Shown here in pieces: positions 7,753 to 16,531 of a stretch of DNA of 64,000 nt. Numbering within the stretch: the stretch's first letter is position 1; each line of letters starts with the position of its first letter. A program made the translations under genes and the position numbers. Origin of the DNA: Anaerolineales bacterium (GTDB lineage Bacteria; Chloroflexota; Anaerolineae; Anaerolineales; UBA11579); assembly GCA_020059485.1 (NCBI GenBank), contig JAGVCA010000048.1, positions 18,195 to 82,194 on the forward strand. The letters run 5' to 3'. The notes beneath the pieces were generated by a model. The model was given only the letters and a program-made list of their open reading frames with translations, did no database searches and was not told the DNA's origin.

Positions 7753-8136
7753 ATGCGTATAGCAATATCTGCAGAAACCAAAAATGGATTAGAAAGCCTT
7801 GTCGCCCAGCATTTCGGGCGCTGTCCTTATTTTGCGATCATCGATTTGACCGGAACTGAGATCCAGTCGGTTGATCTGGTTGAAAATCCATATTTCCACA
7901 GCCACCAGGTTGGTGAGGTGCCAGATTTCATCCACAAACAAAAAGCCGATGTGATGTTGAGCGGAGGGATGGGCGGCCGGGCTTTGCAATTTTTCAAACA
8001 ATTTGGCATCGATGTCGCCACCGGAGCGGAAGGAACAGTCCGCGACACACTGGCGAATTTCATTTCCGGTAATTTAAGCGGTGCCGCTCCGTGTGCGGAG
8101 AGTGTCGAGCATGGGCATGGCACAGGCAAGGAATGA
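7753..8136 (+). CDS. NifX/NifB-family cofactor-binding protein 2
   Basis: 127 residues from the ATG at 7753, chosen because AGGAAG (7741-7746) precedes it and because homology begins at MRIAISAE. The domain has LESLVAQHFGRCPYFAIID and the ADVMLSGGMGGRALQFFKQFGI loop of the NifX/orange-protein family. A His-rich tail (VEHGHGTGKE) might bind metal. It differs clearly from the copy at 5533, so the two probably have separate roles, such as carrier and scaffold. The next gene starts 26 bases before its stop. Confidence 0.9.
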   Translation: MRIAISAETKNGLESLVAQHFGRCPYFAIIDLTGTEIQSVDLVENPYFHSHQVGEVPDFIHKQKADVMLSGGMGGRALQFFKQFGIDVATGAEGTVRDTLANFISGNLSGAAPCAESVEHGHGTGKE

Positions 8137-8899
8137 TCGACCCAATTTGATCGACGGAATCCTGTCTGTCTTACCAGACGGGGAGTGTCTGCAGGTTTGC
8201 ATCGGCATGCATTGGACTGCGGTGGTGCTGGATGTGGCGGGCGAACGCCGCTGCGGGCTGGCATCATCACTGAACGGAAATCACGACCATGGCGAGCCAG
8301 ATGTCCTCTGGGCCGGTTCACTGGAGACGATGAGCGGACTGGCGCTGGCTGGTTTGATCCGAGATGAGCGATTGGCAATGGCCAGTGTCGGCGCGGCGGC
8401 GATCAATGCTTTGTTGCCCCGGAACCAGGATCAGTGGGAAACGATTAACGCAGAAGAAGTGATCGCCCGTCATGGAGAGGGGAAGACCGTGGTCCTCGTT
8501 GGGCATTTTCCATTCATCTCACGCTTGCGGAGCCAGGTGGGAGAATTGATTGTGCTGGAACAACGTCCGCAACCGGGGGATGTCCATGCGAATTTGGCCG
8601 GAGAGGTGATCCCAAAAGCAGGCGTGGTTGCGATCACCGGCACGACATTGATCAATCATACCCTGACAGAATTGTTATCGCTCTGTTCACCGGAGGCGAC
8701 CGTGATCTTGCTTGGCCCGAGCGCGTTCCTTAGCCCGGTGATGTTTGAGTATGGGATCGATCTGTTGTGTGGTTCGGTCGTGACGGATATTGAGGCGGTG
8801 ATCAAGACGATTATGCAAGGCGGAAATTTCCGCCAGGTTCATCTTGCGGGTGTGAAGTTGGTGTCAATGTCCAGGCTGGAGTGGACCCCAAAAGGTTAG
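8111..8899 (+). CDS. DUF4213/DUF364 putative heavy-metal chelation protein
   Basis: 262 residues from the ATG at 8111, which overlaps the previous gene by 26 bases; an upstream in-frame start at 8081 is less likely. The N-terminal part (WTAVVLDVAGERRCGLASSL) matches DUF4213. The C-terminal Rossmann-like part (VAITGTTLINHTL, then VILLGPSAFLSPVMFEYGIDLLCG, landmarks only) matches DUF364, named as a putative heavy-metal chelation domain. No enzymatic activity is established for the family. As last gene of the cofactor operon it may supply or bind the metal, for example molybdenum or tungsten, for the cluster made by the neighbours. No terminator was seen after it. Confidence 0.85.
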   Translation: MGMAQARNDRPNLIDGILSVLPDGECLQVCIGMHWTAVVLDVAGERRCGLASSLNGNHDHGEPDVLWAGSLETMSGLALAGLIRDERLAMASVGAAAINALLPRNQDQWETINAEEVIARHGEGKTVVLVGHFPFISRLRSQVGELIVLEQRPQPGDVHANLAGEVIPKAGVVAITGTTLINHTLTELLSLCSPEATVILLGPSAFLSPVMFEYGIDLLCGSVVTDIEAVIKTIMQGGNFRQVHLAGVKLVSMSRLEWTPKG

Positions 8900-8993
8900 A
8901 TTCAATCCATATCAATCAAAGAGACGCATTGAGGATCAATTCTGTTGAGCTATCTATCCGGATGCGCGGGGTAATTTTTGTGCAGTGATAACT

Positions 8994-9025
8994 CCTCACC
9001 CAAAGGCCGTAGCCGCCCACTCCTC
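8994..9025 (+). repeat. 32-nt direct repeat, copy 2 (right flank of cofactor locus)
   Basis: Matches 3632-3663 in 31 of 32 positions and in the same orientation. It sits in the 221-base gap between the DUF364 gene and the 3' end of the lytic transglycosylase gene; nothing else was recognised in that gap. Confidence 0.85.
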
Positions 9026-9120
9026 CATGTTTCATGGAAAGGGGCGCTCGCGCCGCGAGATGGATGGTTTTGAAGCGGGGTGATGGTTGTTCGAGTGGAA
9101 GTCAGCCGCTCTGTGTACCC

Positions 9121-11532
9121 CTACTGCCCGTAGATCCCGACATAGATATCGTACAACTCGTAGATCGAGCGGATGTAGTTGCGCGTCTCGGTAAAGCGGA
9201 TCACCTCAACAAACAGGTCCGGGTCGCCATTGGCCAGCGAGCGCCAGGAAGAGGCGTTGCCGGCTCCGCCGTTGTAGGCGGCCAGGGCCGCAAACAGGTC
9301 GCCGTCGAAGAAATCGCGCTGCCGGTCCAGGTATGAGACGCCGAAGGGCACGCTGACCACCGGCCGGTACAGGTCGTCGGCGGTGTAGCTCGGCGGCCAG
9401 TTCAGCGTCCGGGCGATTTCCTCGCCGGTCGATGGGATTACCTGCATCAGGCCGCGCGCCCCGGCGGTCGAGGTCACAAAGCCCTCGAACAGGCTCTCCT
9501 GCCGCATCACACTGTAGATGAACAGCGGGTGGAAGCCGTATTCCTCGGCCTCGGGCAGAACGATCTCCCGGAAGTAGGTCCCAAAGCGCAGGTAGTTGAA
9601 ATACACCGGGGCGGTCAGGGTGCCGGCGTCATCCAGGCCGGCCAGGTCGAGCACCCGGCGGGCGGCGATCACCCCGGAGCGGTACATCCCGATCTCGATC
9701 AGGTACTCGGCCAGGCGGAAGGTCTTGCCCGGGTCGTCCTGAACGGCCAGCCGGTAGGATTCAAACTCCCGCCGGGCAGCCTCGTACTGGCCCAGCCGCC
9801 ACAGTTCGGCCCCGCGCACCATGCGCGGGTCTGAGAACAGGGTCGCAGGGTCGGTCAGGTCCTCATCGGCGGGTAGGCTGAAGGTCGTGCGGACCCACTC
9901 GACCGCCTGGCTGCGGGCGGCCGGCAGATCGACGTTCAGGCTGTAGGCGGCTGGGGGCGAAAAGGCCGGCAGTCCGGCCAGCAGGTCGGCGGCGCGCTCG
10001 CTGTAATAGCCGGTCGGGTCGCTGGTGCTGGCCTGCAGCCAGGCATCCGAGGCTGCCTGGGTCTGACCCTTTTGCTGGTAGGCTTTGCCGATCCAGAAAT
10101 AGGCGGCGGCGGTTTGGTCTGGGCTGGTGGTCACCCCCAGGGCGGACTGCCAGGTGCTGATGGCAATGTCGTACTCTCCCAGGCGGTAGCGGGCGATACC
10201 AGCCTGGAACAGGCCATCGAAGGCCCAGGTGGAGGTCGAGAACTGCGTGCCGATCCGCTCCCACAGGGTGGCGGCGGTGGCCAGGTCGAAGTCGCGCTCG
10301 GCGGCACGGGCGGCGTAGAACAGGTATTCGGGCGATTTTTCATGCAGCGGCGAACGGTCAACGAATTCGAGGTAGGTCTCGATGGCGTTCTCGGGCCGAT
10401 TCAGAAAGACGGACTGCGTATAGGCAATCTCATCAAAGGCTTCGACCCAGAAGCGTTCGTTGATATGCTCGTCGATCAGCGCTTGCCAGGCGTCGATGGC
10501 TTGCTGATATTCGCCCAGATTGAGGTACGCCAGTCCGAGGTAGTAGTGGGCGGCGGATTCGTGCTGGTCGGGGTTGGCGTTCAGGTAGCGGACCAGGGCA
10601 TCGACTGCCAGTCCGTACTGCTTAACGAAGTAGTTGATCAGGCCGCGGTCGAAGTCGCTGACGGTTTGGCCGGCATCCAGCAGCGAAACCAGTGCCAGGT
10701 AGGCATCATACGAGACCGGGTAGGATGTCACGATCTCCTGATAGATCGGATAAGCCTCCTGGGAAGCGCCCTGGGTGATCAGGATCTCCGCCATCTGGCG
10801 GCGGGCTTCGGCCTTCTGGAAGTCGTTGGACGTGCGGTTGAAGACGTCCTCATAGGTCACATAGGCAGTTTGCAGGTCGCCCAACGCCAGGTAGGCGCTC
10901 CCGATCCGCAGATTGAGATACAGCGTGTCGCTGAGGGCGGGGGACTGGATCGCCAGCAGGTAGGCATCAATGGCCGGTTGGTAGTTCTGGGCGGCGGTCA
11001 GATTGTCGCCGATCCGCTCGTAAATGGCGGCATCGATCAGTCCGGGCCGCAGTTGCTGGTAACGCAGGAAGGCATCGGCGGCCTCCGCCGGGCGGTCGAG
11101 GATCTCGAAGATCTCACCCTGCACGAAATACAGGTCGGCCAGGCTGTTGGTGCCGGGGTAGGCGGCAATCGCGTTGTTGACAGTGTCCAGGGCGGCCTGG
11201 GTCTGCCCGGTGCGCAGGTAGGTGCGGCCAAGCCCGAGCATGGCGGCGGCCTTGACCTCGTTCTCGGCAGTCTGGTCCAACGCCTGGGCGTATTCGTTCA
11301 GGGCCAGGTCCCAGTCACCGATGAAGTAAGCCTGGTCGCCGCTGGTGATGCGGGCGCCGGGCTCGGGTGTGGTGATCGGAGGTGGCGTCGGGGTGATGGT
11401 TGGTGCCGCCGCGACCTCCGTTGTGGGGGTAAAGGTCGGCAGGGCGGGATTGAAGATCCGGTCAACGCGGCAGGCCAGGGAGGCTGCCAGCAATACAGCG
11501 AGCAGGAGGAGCAGGGTATATTTTTTCATCAT
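9121..11532 (-). CDS. TPR-rich lytic transglycosylase lipoprotein (SLT family)
   Basis: 803 residues from the MMKK start at 11532; a GTG/ATG further upstream would add 14 residues before the signal sequence and is rejected. The signal peptide ends in the lipobox LAC (SLAC), so the protein is lipid-anchored outside the membrane. A Thr/Pro linker follows, then about 550 residues of tetratricopeptide-like repeats (for example LGLGRTYLRTGQTQAALDTV as landmark). The C-terminal domain is a soluble lytic transglycosylase fold: the catalytic Glu is about residue 679 in RQESLFEG, followed by GARGLMQVIPSTG and AALAAYNGG. It would cleave peptidoglycan between MurNAc and GlcNAc with 1,6-anhydro product. 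It resembles Slt70 with a TPR superhelix. It is transcribed alone and divergent from radC. Confidence 0.93.
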   Translation of the reverse strand: MMKKYTLLLLLAVLLAASLACRVDRIFNPALPTFTPTTEVAAAPTITPTPPPITTPEPGARITSGDQAYFIGDWDLALNEYAQALDQTAENEVKAAAMLGLGRTYLRTGQTQAALDTVNNAIAAYPGTNSLADLYFVQGEIFEILDRPAEAADAFLRYQQLRPGLIDAAIYERIGDNLTAAQNYQPAIDAYLLAIQSPALSDTLYLNLRIGSAYLALGDLQTAYVTYEDVFNRTSNDFQKAEARRQMAEILITQGASQEAYPIYQEIVTSYPVSYDAYLALVSLLDAGQTVSDFDRGLINYFVKQYGLAVDALVRYLNANPDQHESAAHYYLGLAYLNLGEYQQAIDAWQALIDEHINERFWVEAFDEIAYTQSVFLNRPENAIETYLEFVDRSPLHEKSPEYLFYAARAAERDFDLATAATLWERIGTQFSTSTWAFDGLFQAGIARYRLGEYDIAISTWQSALGVTTSPDQTAAAYFWIGKAYQQKGQTQAASDAWLQASTSDPTGYYSERAADLLAGLPAFSPPAAYSLNVDLPAARSQAVEWVRTTFSLPADEDLTDPATLFSDPRMVRGAELWRLGQYEAARREFESYRLAVQDDPGKTFRLAEYLIEIGMYRSGVIAARRVLDLAGLDDAGTLTAPVYFNYLRFGTYFREIVLPEAEEYGFHPLFIYSVMRQESLFEGFVTSTAGARGLMQVIPSTGEEIARTLNWPPSYTADDLYRPVVSVPFGVSYLDRQRDFFDGDLFAALAAYNGGAGNASSWRSLANGDPDLFVEVIRFTETRNYIRSIYELYDIYVGIYGQ

Positions 11533-11684
11533 GGGCACTATAACGGATGTGGATTGAGGCGTCAAGCAGGCCATTTGGGCCTGTTGGCGAATTGGCTTGC
11601 TCCTTGCACCGTTTCAGAGTATCCTAGAATCGCAGCCGGGAGGTTCTCCGGCAGCGTTCACAGGAGAGACTGCACAGGATCGTC

Positions 11685-12395
11685 ATGACGAGAAAGATGC
11701 GAGAAACAGCCCAGATCACCTACCGGATCCACGACCTGGAGGAATCCGACTGTCCGCGCGAGCGGCTGGCGACCAAAGGCGCCGGGGCGCTCTCAACCGC
11801 TGAGTTGATCGCCATTCTGCAGCGGGTGGGGGTCGAAGGCGAGAATGCGGTTGAGGTCGGCCAACGGCTGCTGAACAAGTATGGCGGGCTGCACCGGGCG
11901 CCGTATGACGAACTGGTGCTGGAATATGGCATCGGTTCGGCCAAAGCCTCTTCCCTCAAAGCCGCGTTGGAACTCGGTTACCGCTGGAGCCAGGAAGGCC
12001 CGGCAGAACCGGTCACGATCGGCCGGCCGGATGACGTCTATGACTATGTGCGCTATGAAATGAGCGGACTGGAGAAGGAACAGATGTGGGTGCTGCTGCT
12101 GAATACCCGTAACCACGTCATTCATGTCGATAAACTGACCTCCGGCTCGGTGAATTCCTCAGTGGTGCGAGTGGCGGAGGTCTTCACCCAGGCGATCCGG
12201 CGCAATGCCACCAGCATTATTCTGGTCCACAACCATCCCAGCGGCGACCCGACACCCAGCCCGGAAGATGTGGCCATCACCCGCAAGATCGTTGAAGCTG
12301 GCCAGGCGCTGGAGATCGAAGTTCAAGACCATGTGATCGTTGGACGGGCGGGGTTCCGCTCACTGCGAACGCTCGGTCTCGGGTTCAACGGATAA
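11685..12395 (+). CDS. radC: RadC family JAB-domain protein (UPF0758)
   Basis: A 236-residue RadC-type protein. An N-terminal helix-hairpin-helix-like region (LSTAELIAILQRVGVEGENAV) is followed by the JAB/MPN domain with the metal motif HNHPSGDPTPSPED (H-x-H and Asp, about residues 178-191). The historic DNA-repair role is doubtful in other bacteria; the metal site suggests a hydrolase or DNA-structure-linked role. The gene is read divergently from the lytic transglycosylase. The following M23 gene starts seven bases after its stop, so both probably share a transcript. Length is normal for the family. Confidence 0.93.
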   Translation: MTRKMRETAQITYRIHDLEESDCPRERLATKGAGALSTAELIAILQRVGVEGENAVEVGQRLLNKYGGLHRAPYDELVLEYGIGSAKASSLKAALELGYRWSQEGPAEPVTIGRPDDVYDYVRYEMSGLEKEQMWVLLLNTRNHVIHVDKLTSGSVNSSVVRVAEVFTQAIRRNATSIILVHNHPSGDPTPSPEDVAITRKIVEAGQALEIEVQDHVIVGRAGFRSLRTLGLGFNG

Positions 12396-12402
12396 GGCTG
12401 CC

Positions 12403-14130
12403 ATGGCGCGCGGGCATTTGATCTTACTCCCCAGAGCTGATTACTACAAATGGGTGCGGGCGGCGCAGCAGTACGCCCTGCATTTTGGGGTTGGGATCAC
12501 GCCCGACCCGGCCAAAGCGGCGGACCAGCAGGTGGTGACCGTGGTTGCACCGCCAGGTGGTTACCCAAACGAAGGTGATATCCACCAGTGGATCAAGAAA
12601 CGCTACCCGCAGCTGCTGGTGGACCTGGTGTATGTCGATACCCAGGAGAAGCTGCGACAGGTGCTGGAAGAGCGCATTCGTGCCGGGCGCGCTTACCAGG
12701 AGAGCCGAGAGGTCAAATCCGGCGAAGAGCAGGTGGCGCGTTTCCCGCAGGATCGGCTGTATCTGTTCTGGCCGACCGATTATGGCGAGGTCCTGCAGCC
12801 GTTTGGGGCCAACCCGGAACTGTACTCCCAATATGGACTGCCTGGTCATGAAGGCCTGGATATCCGCGCCCCGCACGGGGCGAATGTTTATGCCTGTGCG
12901 GAGGGCGAGGTCTATCTGGTGGAAGACGGCCGGCTGGGACATAACTACGGCTGCCAGGTGCGTATTCGGCATGCCGGCGGGTATAAAACCATTTACGCCC
13001 ACCTGGAGCGGGCGTTGGTGCAGGTTGGTGAGCAGGTCAAAGCCCGGCAGTTGATCGGGCGGGCAGATTCCAGCGGGAACTCTAGCGGCAATCACCTGCA
13101 CCTGACGTTGAAGAAGACCGGCGTGACGGACGGCGGCGAGAGCGATTATCCGCTGGATATCATCGATCCGACCCCCTTCCTGGTGTACCCGCAAATGGAG
13201 GACGAGGTCATGGCCGTGATGGGGATCACCAGGCCTGAGCGGTCGGTCCGGTACCCCTGGACAAGAGACAATTTGGCCGGGATCAATCTCCGGGTGGGCG
13301 GCAGCATGCAGGAAAGCGATTTCTCTACCCTGGAACGGGCGGGATTTGATGCCGTCAAGGTCTACGCGCACACTTCCGAGAGCGTCCTGCGCAGACTGCG
13401 GGCGATCAATCCAGATATGTTCATTATGGCCCGCATGGCGCGCCAATTCGACGGGCAGGTACTCAGCGGTCGGGCATGGGCTCAGTTGATGATGCCAGAT
13501 CTGTCACGGCTGATCGATCAGGGTGTGCAATATTTCGAGCTGCACCAATCCCCAAACCTGCAGCAGAATGGCTGGCGGCTGGTGTGGGACTCGGGGGAAG
13601 GATTTGGCGAGTGGTGGCTGGCGGTGGTCGAGGATATCAAAGGCCGGTTCCCGCAGGCCAGAGTCGGTTTCCCGGGGGTTTCTCCCGGTGGTCAGATCCC
13701 TGGACAGCGGTTGGATGCCGAGGTTTTTCTGGAGGGGGCAGATCGGGCTATGGCGCAGGCAGACTGGCTCGGGGTGAACTGTTACTGGCACAGCGAAGGT
13801 GAGATGCATGCGATCGAAAAAGGCCGGTATTACGTTCGGACGCGGGAGCGTTATCCGGACAAACTGCTGTTCATCACTGAGTTTGGGAATACGAATCCGC
13901 TGACCAACCCGGAAGTCAAGGGGCGCGAGTATCTCAAATATCTGGAAACGGTGCGGGAGACCCCCGGGGTCGGGGCCGCCTTTGCGATGGTGCTCTCAGC
14001 CGCGCGCGGGTATCAGGGGATGACCTGGCGGTCGGAGTCGGGAAAGATCAGTCCGATCGTGGATGTGTTTACGCGGAAAAATGTCCAGTCCCGGGGGAAT
14101 CTAGACCGTCCAGCGCACCTGGAAGTCTGA
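12403..14130 (+). CDS. M23 (LytM) peptidase fused to a glycoside-hydrolase-like domain
   Basis: 575 residues from the ATG at 12403, seven bases after radC; an in-frame start inside radC (12340) is rejected. About residues 1-100 match nothing I recognise. A LytM/M23 domain spans about 135-265: HEGLDIRAPHGANVYA supplies the first His and Asp, and GNHLHLTL the HxH pair. The rest (about 285-575) looks like a TIM-barrel glycosidase: FDAVKVYAHTSESVL, QYFELHQSPNL, WLGVNCYWHSEGE and LLFITEFGNTNPL, with a Glu in the usual nucleophile setting. No signal peptide or membrane segment is visible, which is odd for a wall-cleaving enzyme. A phage-lysin origin or non-classical export are possible. Its 3' end overlaps the convergent acylphosphatase gene by 30 bases. 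Confidence 0.75.
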   Translation: MARGHLILLPRADYYKWVRAAQQYALHFGVGITPDPAKAADQQVVTVVAPPGGYPNEGDIHQWIKKRYPQLLVDLVYVDTQEKLRQVLEERIRAGRAYQESREVKSGEEQVARFPQDRLYLFWPTDYGEVLQPFGANPELYSQYGLPGHEGLDIRAPHGANVYACAEGEVYLVEDGRLGHNYGCQVRIRHAGGYKTIYAHLERALVQVGEQVKARQLIGRADSSGNSSGNHLHLTLKKTGVTDGGESDYPLDIIDPTPFLVYPQMEDEVMAVMGITRPERSVRYPWTRDNLAGINLRVGGSMQESDFSTLERAGFDAVKVYAHTSESVLRRLRAINPDMFIMARMARQFDGQVLSGRAWAQLMMPDLSRLIDQGVQYFELHQSPNLQQNGWRLVWDSGEGFGEWWLAVVEDIKGRFPQARVGFPGVSPGGQIPGQRLDAEVFLEGADRAMAQADWLGVNCYWHSEGEMHAIEKGRYYVRTRERYPDKLLFITEFGNTNPLTNPEVKGREYLKYLETVRETPGVGAAFAMVLSAARGYQGMTWRSESGKISPIVDVFTRKNVQSRGNLDRPAHLEV

Positions 14131-14403
14131 AAATTCGCCGGTGGCGGCGAGCCATTCGATTTGAAGATCATCAACATGTGAAGGGCCGGGGCCGGTGCGG
14201 AGGTCGCGCAGGAAAGCCTCCAACTGCGGGCGAGTGCCTTCGGCCACGGTCTCCACGGTACCCTGGATGCGATTGCGGACCCAGCCAGTCAGTCCATGCC
14301 GGGCTGCGGCGCTGGCGGTGAAAGCGCGGAATCCGACCCCCTGAACGCGTCCATGGACAGCGACATGGACTCTTTCTCTTTTTGATTCTGAGGTACTCAT
14401 CAT
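14101..14403 (-). CDS. acyP: Acylphosphatase
   Basis: A 100-residue cytoplasmic enzyme that hydrolyses acylphosphates. The signature VHGRVQGVGFRAFT carries the phosphate-binding loop and catalytic Arg, and GLTGWVRNRIQGTVE carries the catalytic Asn. Length is typical. The start overlaps the stop of the upstream peptidase gene (ATGATGA context), so it is probably co-translated with the minus-strand operon that begins near 18.6 kb. Whether ATG 14403 or 14400 is used cannot be decided. Confidence 0.93.
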   Translation of the reverse strand: MMSTSESKRERVHVAVHGRVQGVGFRAFTASAAARHGLTGWVRNRIQGTVETVAEGTRPQLEAFLRDLRTGPGPSHVDDLQIEWLAATGEFSDFQVRWTV

Positions 14404-15611
14404 ACGGTTCCCCGATCAGACCGCCGCAGGTTGACCAATACCACGGCAAGAGGGGCAGCCAGGATGACGAGCAGCAAGGCGATCCAGGGCAGGGCGGCGG
14501 TGAAACTGCGCGGGACTAAGGCGTTATTGAACGTTGCCCGATACCAGACAGACTCAAGCTCAGTCATTGGAACGCCAAGGGCGCTTTCCACGCCTGCACT
14601 GCAGCTCTGACCTGCCAGATAGGCATTCAGGACAGCTTGCAGGCCGATCTTGCCAAAACGGTCGTGCAGGTAGCGCACAAAGGACTCGGATTGGGCGTAA
14701 GCCAGACCAGCCGTCCCGGTCTCGGCTGGGAAGGATTCGCAAAGCTGTTCCAGAGGGAAGATCTCACCTGTGGCGTGGGCTGATTGCAATAGTTCCCAGT
14801 ATTCAGGTGGTGTGAACTCTTCGGCTAGGGAGGCCAGTCCCTCGGCATACCACATCGGCAGGCTGCCAATCTCCTCCTGCATGTATTGCTCCAGCCGCAG
14901 ATGGGTGATCTCGTGAGGGATGATGCGCCGGGCATCGAGCTGCTGGTCGAAACCTGCCGGCAGGGCGACGAGGATGGTTGATCCGCCCTGGATGGCATGG
15001 CCTGAAACCCAGTTGCGGTCGGTCAGGCCAAGCGCGCGATTGAGATCGTCATTGGTTGGGTAAATGTACAGATCGAAATTGGGTGGGAAGGGCAGATCAA
15101 TATACTGGTCCAGCCCGGTACGGGCGCTGGCCACAATATCGAGGATGCTTTGACCAAAGGCGAGGTCGCCTTCCTGCCAGTAGACGAAATAATTGTCGCC
15201 CAGATCGAGGGTTTGCCAGTCAAAACGGTTGTCGGTATATTGGAATTCCTCTTTATCGCTTTCCAGGCGGCTGCCCCCAGTGAGTTCGATCGTGAACCAG
15301 TATTCGATCGTGGTGAAAGCCGGGATGCGGTCCTGAGGTTTGAGTGTGTATTCAGCCTGGAGGTGGCCGTTTGGCTGAATACTGGCCGGGATGACCGTGC
15401 TGGCCGAGGCATTGCCAGGTCGGAAGGTCAGGTTGGCGGACTGAACCTGTACATCGCTCTCGATCTCAGCAGAAAAAATGATCGACTGGCCAAACTGATG
15501 GGCTACCGTGAGACGGCTGATCGGTGTGTCCGTTTGGGCCGAGACGGTCGATGTGAAGGCCGCTGCAGCCAGAAATACCCAGACGAGTAAGGGGATCCGC
15601 CGCACGGACAT
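14400..15611 (-). CDS. Membrane-anchored peptidase MA-like metalloprotease
   Basis: A 403-residue exported protein: signal peptide at about residues 1-25 (VFLAAAAFTSTVSA), an extracytoplasmic body and a C-terminal membrane span at about 370-392. A gluzincin zinc site is visible: His233-Glu-Ile-Thr-His237 in IIPHEITHLRLEQ, then WYAEGLASLAEEF, whose Glu is the probable third ligand. This matches the peptidase MA family. The N-terminal half (LTVAHQFGQSIIFSAEIES) is a beta-rich domain. Substrates are unknown. It lies in a tight minus-strand operon, three bases from the AEC transporter gene and overlapping acyP. Confidence 0.85.
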   Translation of the reverse strand: MSVRRIPLLVWVFLAAAAFTSTVSAQTDTPISRLTVAHQFGQSIIFSAEIESDVQVQSANLTFRPGNASASTVIPASIQPNGHLQAEYTLKPQDRIPAFTTIEYWFTIELTGGSRLESDKEEFQYTDNRFDWQTLDLGDNYFVYWQEGDLAFGQSILDIVASARTGLDQYIDLPFPPNFDLYIYPTNDDLNRALGLTDRNWVSGHAIQGGSTILVALPAGFDQQLDARRIIPHEITHLRLEQYMQEEIGSLPMWYAEGLASLAEEFTPPEYWELLQSAHATGEIFPLEQLCESFPAETGTAGLAYAQSESFVRYLHDRFGKIGLQAVLNAYLAGQSCSAGVESALGVPMTELESVWYRATFNNALVPRSFTAALPWIALLLVILAAPLAVVLVNLRRSDRGTV

Positions 15612-15614
15612 GGT

Positions 15615-16529
15615 TTATCCGGCTCCCAGGTAGGCCAGCAGCGGTGTGAGGGTCAGCGGGCTGAGGATGGTCGTGGCCGTGACTATCGTGGAGACCAGGG
15701 CCGGCGCGACCTCAAACTCGGTTGCCAGGATGGTGGTCATCACGGCGGTCGGCATGGAGGCCTCCGTCACACCTGCCTGGAGAGCTGGCCCTTCCAGATG
15801 AAAAGGAATGCTGAGACCGAGGGCGATCAGTGGAGCGACCGCGAGCCGCATCCCGATTGCCAGGGCCAAAGGGCCGCGGTTTTCCTTCAACCGGGCCTGG
15901 CCAAGCTGCATTCCCAACAATAACAGCATGGCGGGAATGGCTGCCCCGGCCAGCTGTTCAACAGACCGGGCAATCGGTATGGGGAGCTGCCAGCCGGTAC
16001 GGTTGAAGACGATAGCCAGGATCAGGGCATACAGGGTCGGGAATTTGAGCAGATTGAGCAGACCCTCTTTTATTGAAGCCTGGCCCATCGACGCGACAGC
16101 AACGCCGATCGTGTACACCATGATACTGGAACTGACAAAGTAAATGCTGGCCAGCGCCAGGGCTTGATCACCAAAGGCAAACTGGTTCAGGGACATGCCA
16201 AAGTTGCCGGCATTGGTGAGGAACGCAGTCAGGACCACTGCGATGATCATTTCCCGCCGAAAACCAAAGAGTTTGGCGAGCAGGTAAGCCAGCAGACCGG
16301 TGGTCAGGTTGGCGGCAAAAGAGAACAGGGTGATTTGCAGGATGGCGCTGGTCTCCAGTTCGCTGCTGGAGATGATCACGAACACCAGGGCCGGGCTGAA
16401 AAGGTAAAAGGTAATGCGAGAGACGGTTTTAGGATCGAGTGCAATCGTCCGGGAGGTCAGAAAGCCGAGTCCGGCAGTGATCAGAATGGGCAGCAAGTTG
16501 GCACTGAACAGCGGCAGCAGTTTTGACAT
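15615..16529 (-). CDS. AEC family transporter (auxin efflux carrier-like)
   Basis: A 304-residue integral membrane protein with about ten hydrophobic segments, starting LFSANLLPILITAGLGFLTS. The core conserved in AEC proteins is seen near AFLTNAGNFGMSLNQFAFG. The family moves small organic anions such as malate or auxin across the cytoplasmic membrane; the substrate here is not evident. It starts three bases after the stop of the HEAT-repeat gene and ends three bases before the peptidase gene, so it is part of the same transcript. Confidence 0.88.
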   Translation of the reverse strand: MSKLLPLFSANLLPILITAGLGFLTSRTIALDPKTVSRITFYLFSPALVFVIISSSELETSAILQITLFSFAANLTTGLLAYLLAKLFGFRREMIIAVVLTAFLTNAGNFGMSLNQFAFGDQALALASIYFVSSSIMVYTIGVAVASMGQASIKEGLLNLLKFPTLYALILAIVFNRTGWQLPIPIARSVEQLAGAAIPAMLLLLGMQLGQARLKENRGPLALAIGMRLAVAPLIALGLSIPFHLEGPALQAGVTEASMPTAVMTTILATEFEVAPALVSTIVTATTILSPLTLTPLLAYLGAG

Positions 16530-16531
16530 GG

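Noticed and set aside
5533..8136. Nitrogenase maturation cluster
   Set aside because: NifX-family proteins are present, but no nifHDK, nifE/N or full NifB is seen, and the ATPases are MinD/ferredoxin type, not NifH.
10072..11688. 538-codon open frame on the plus strand
   Set aside because: It is antisense to the well-supported lytic transglycosylase; its Gly/Val/Gln-rich product matches no family and reflects codon bias of the real gene.
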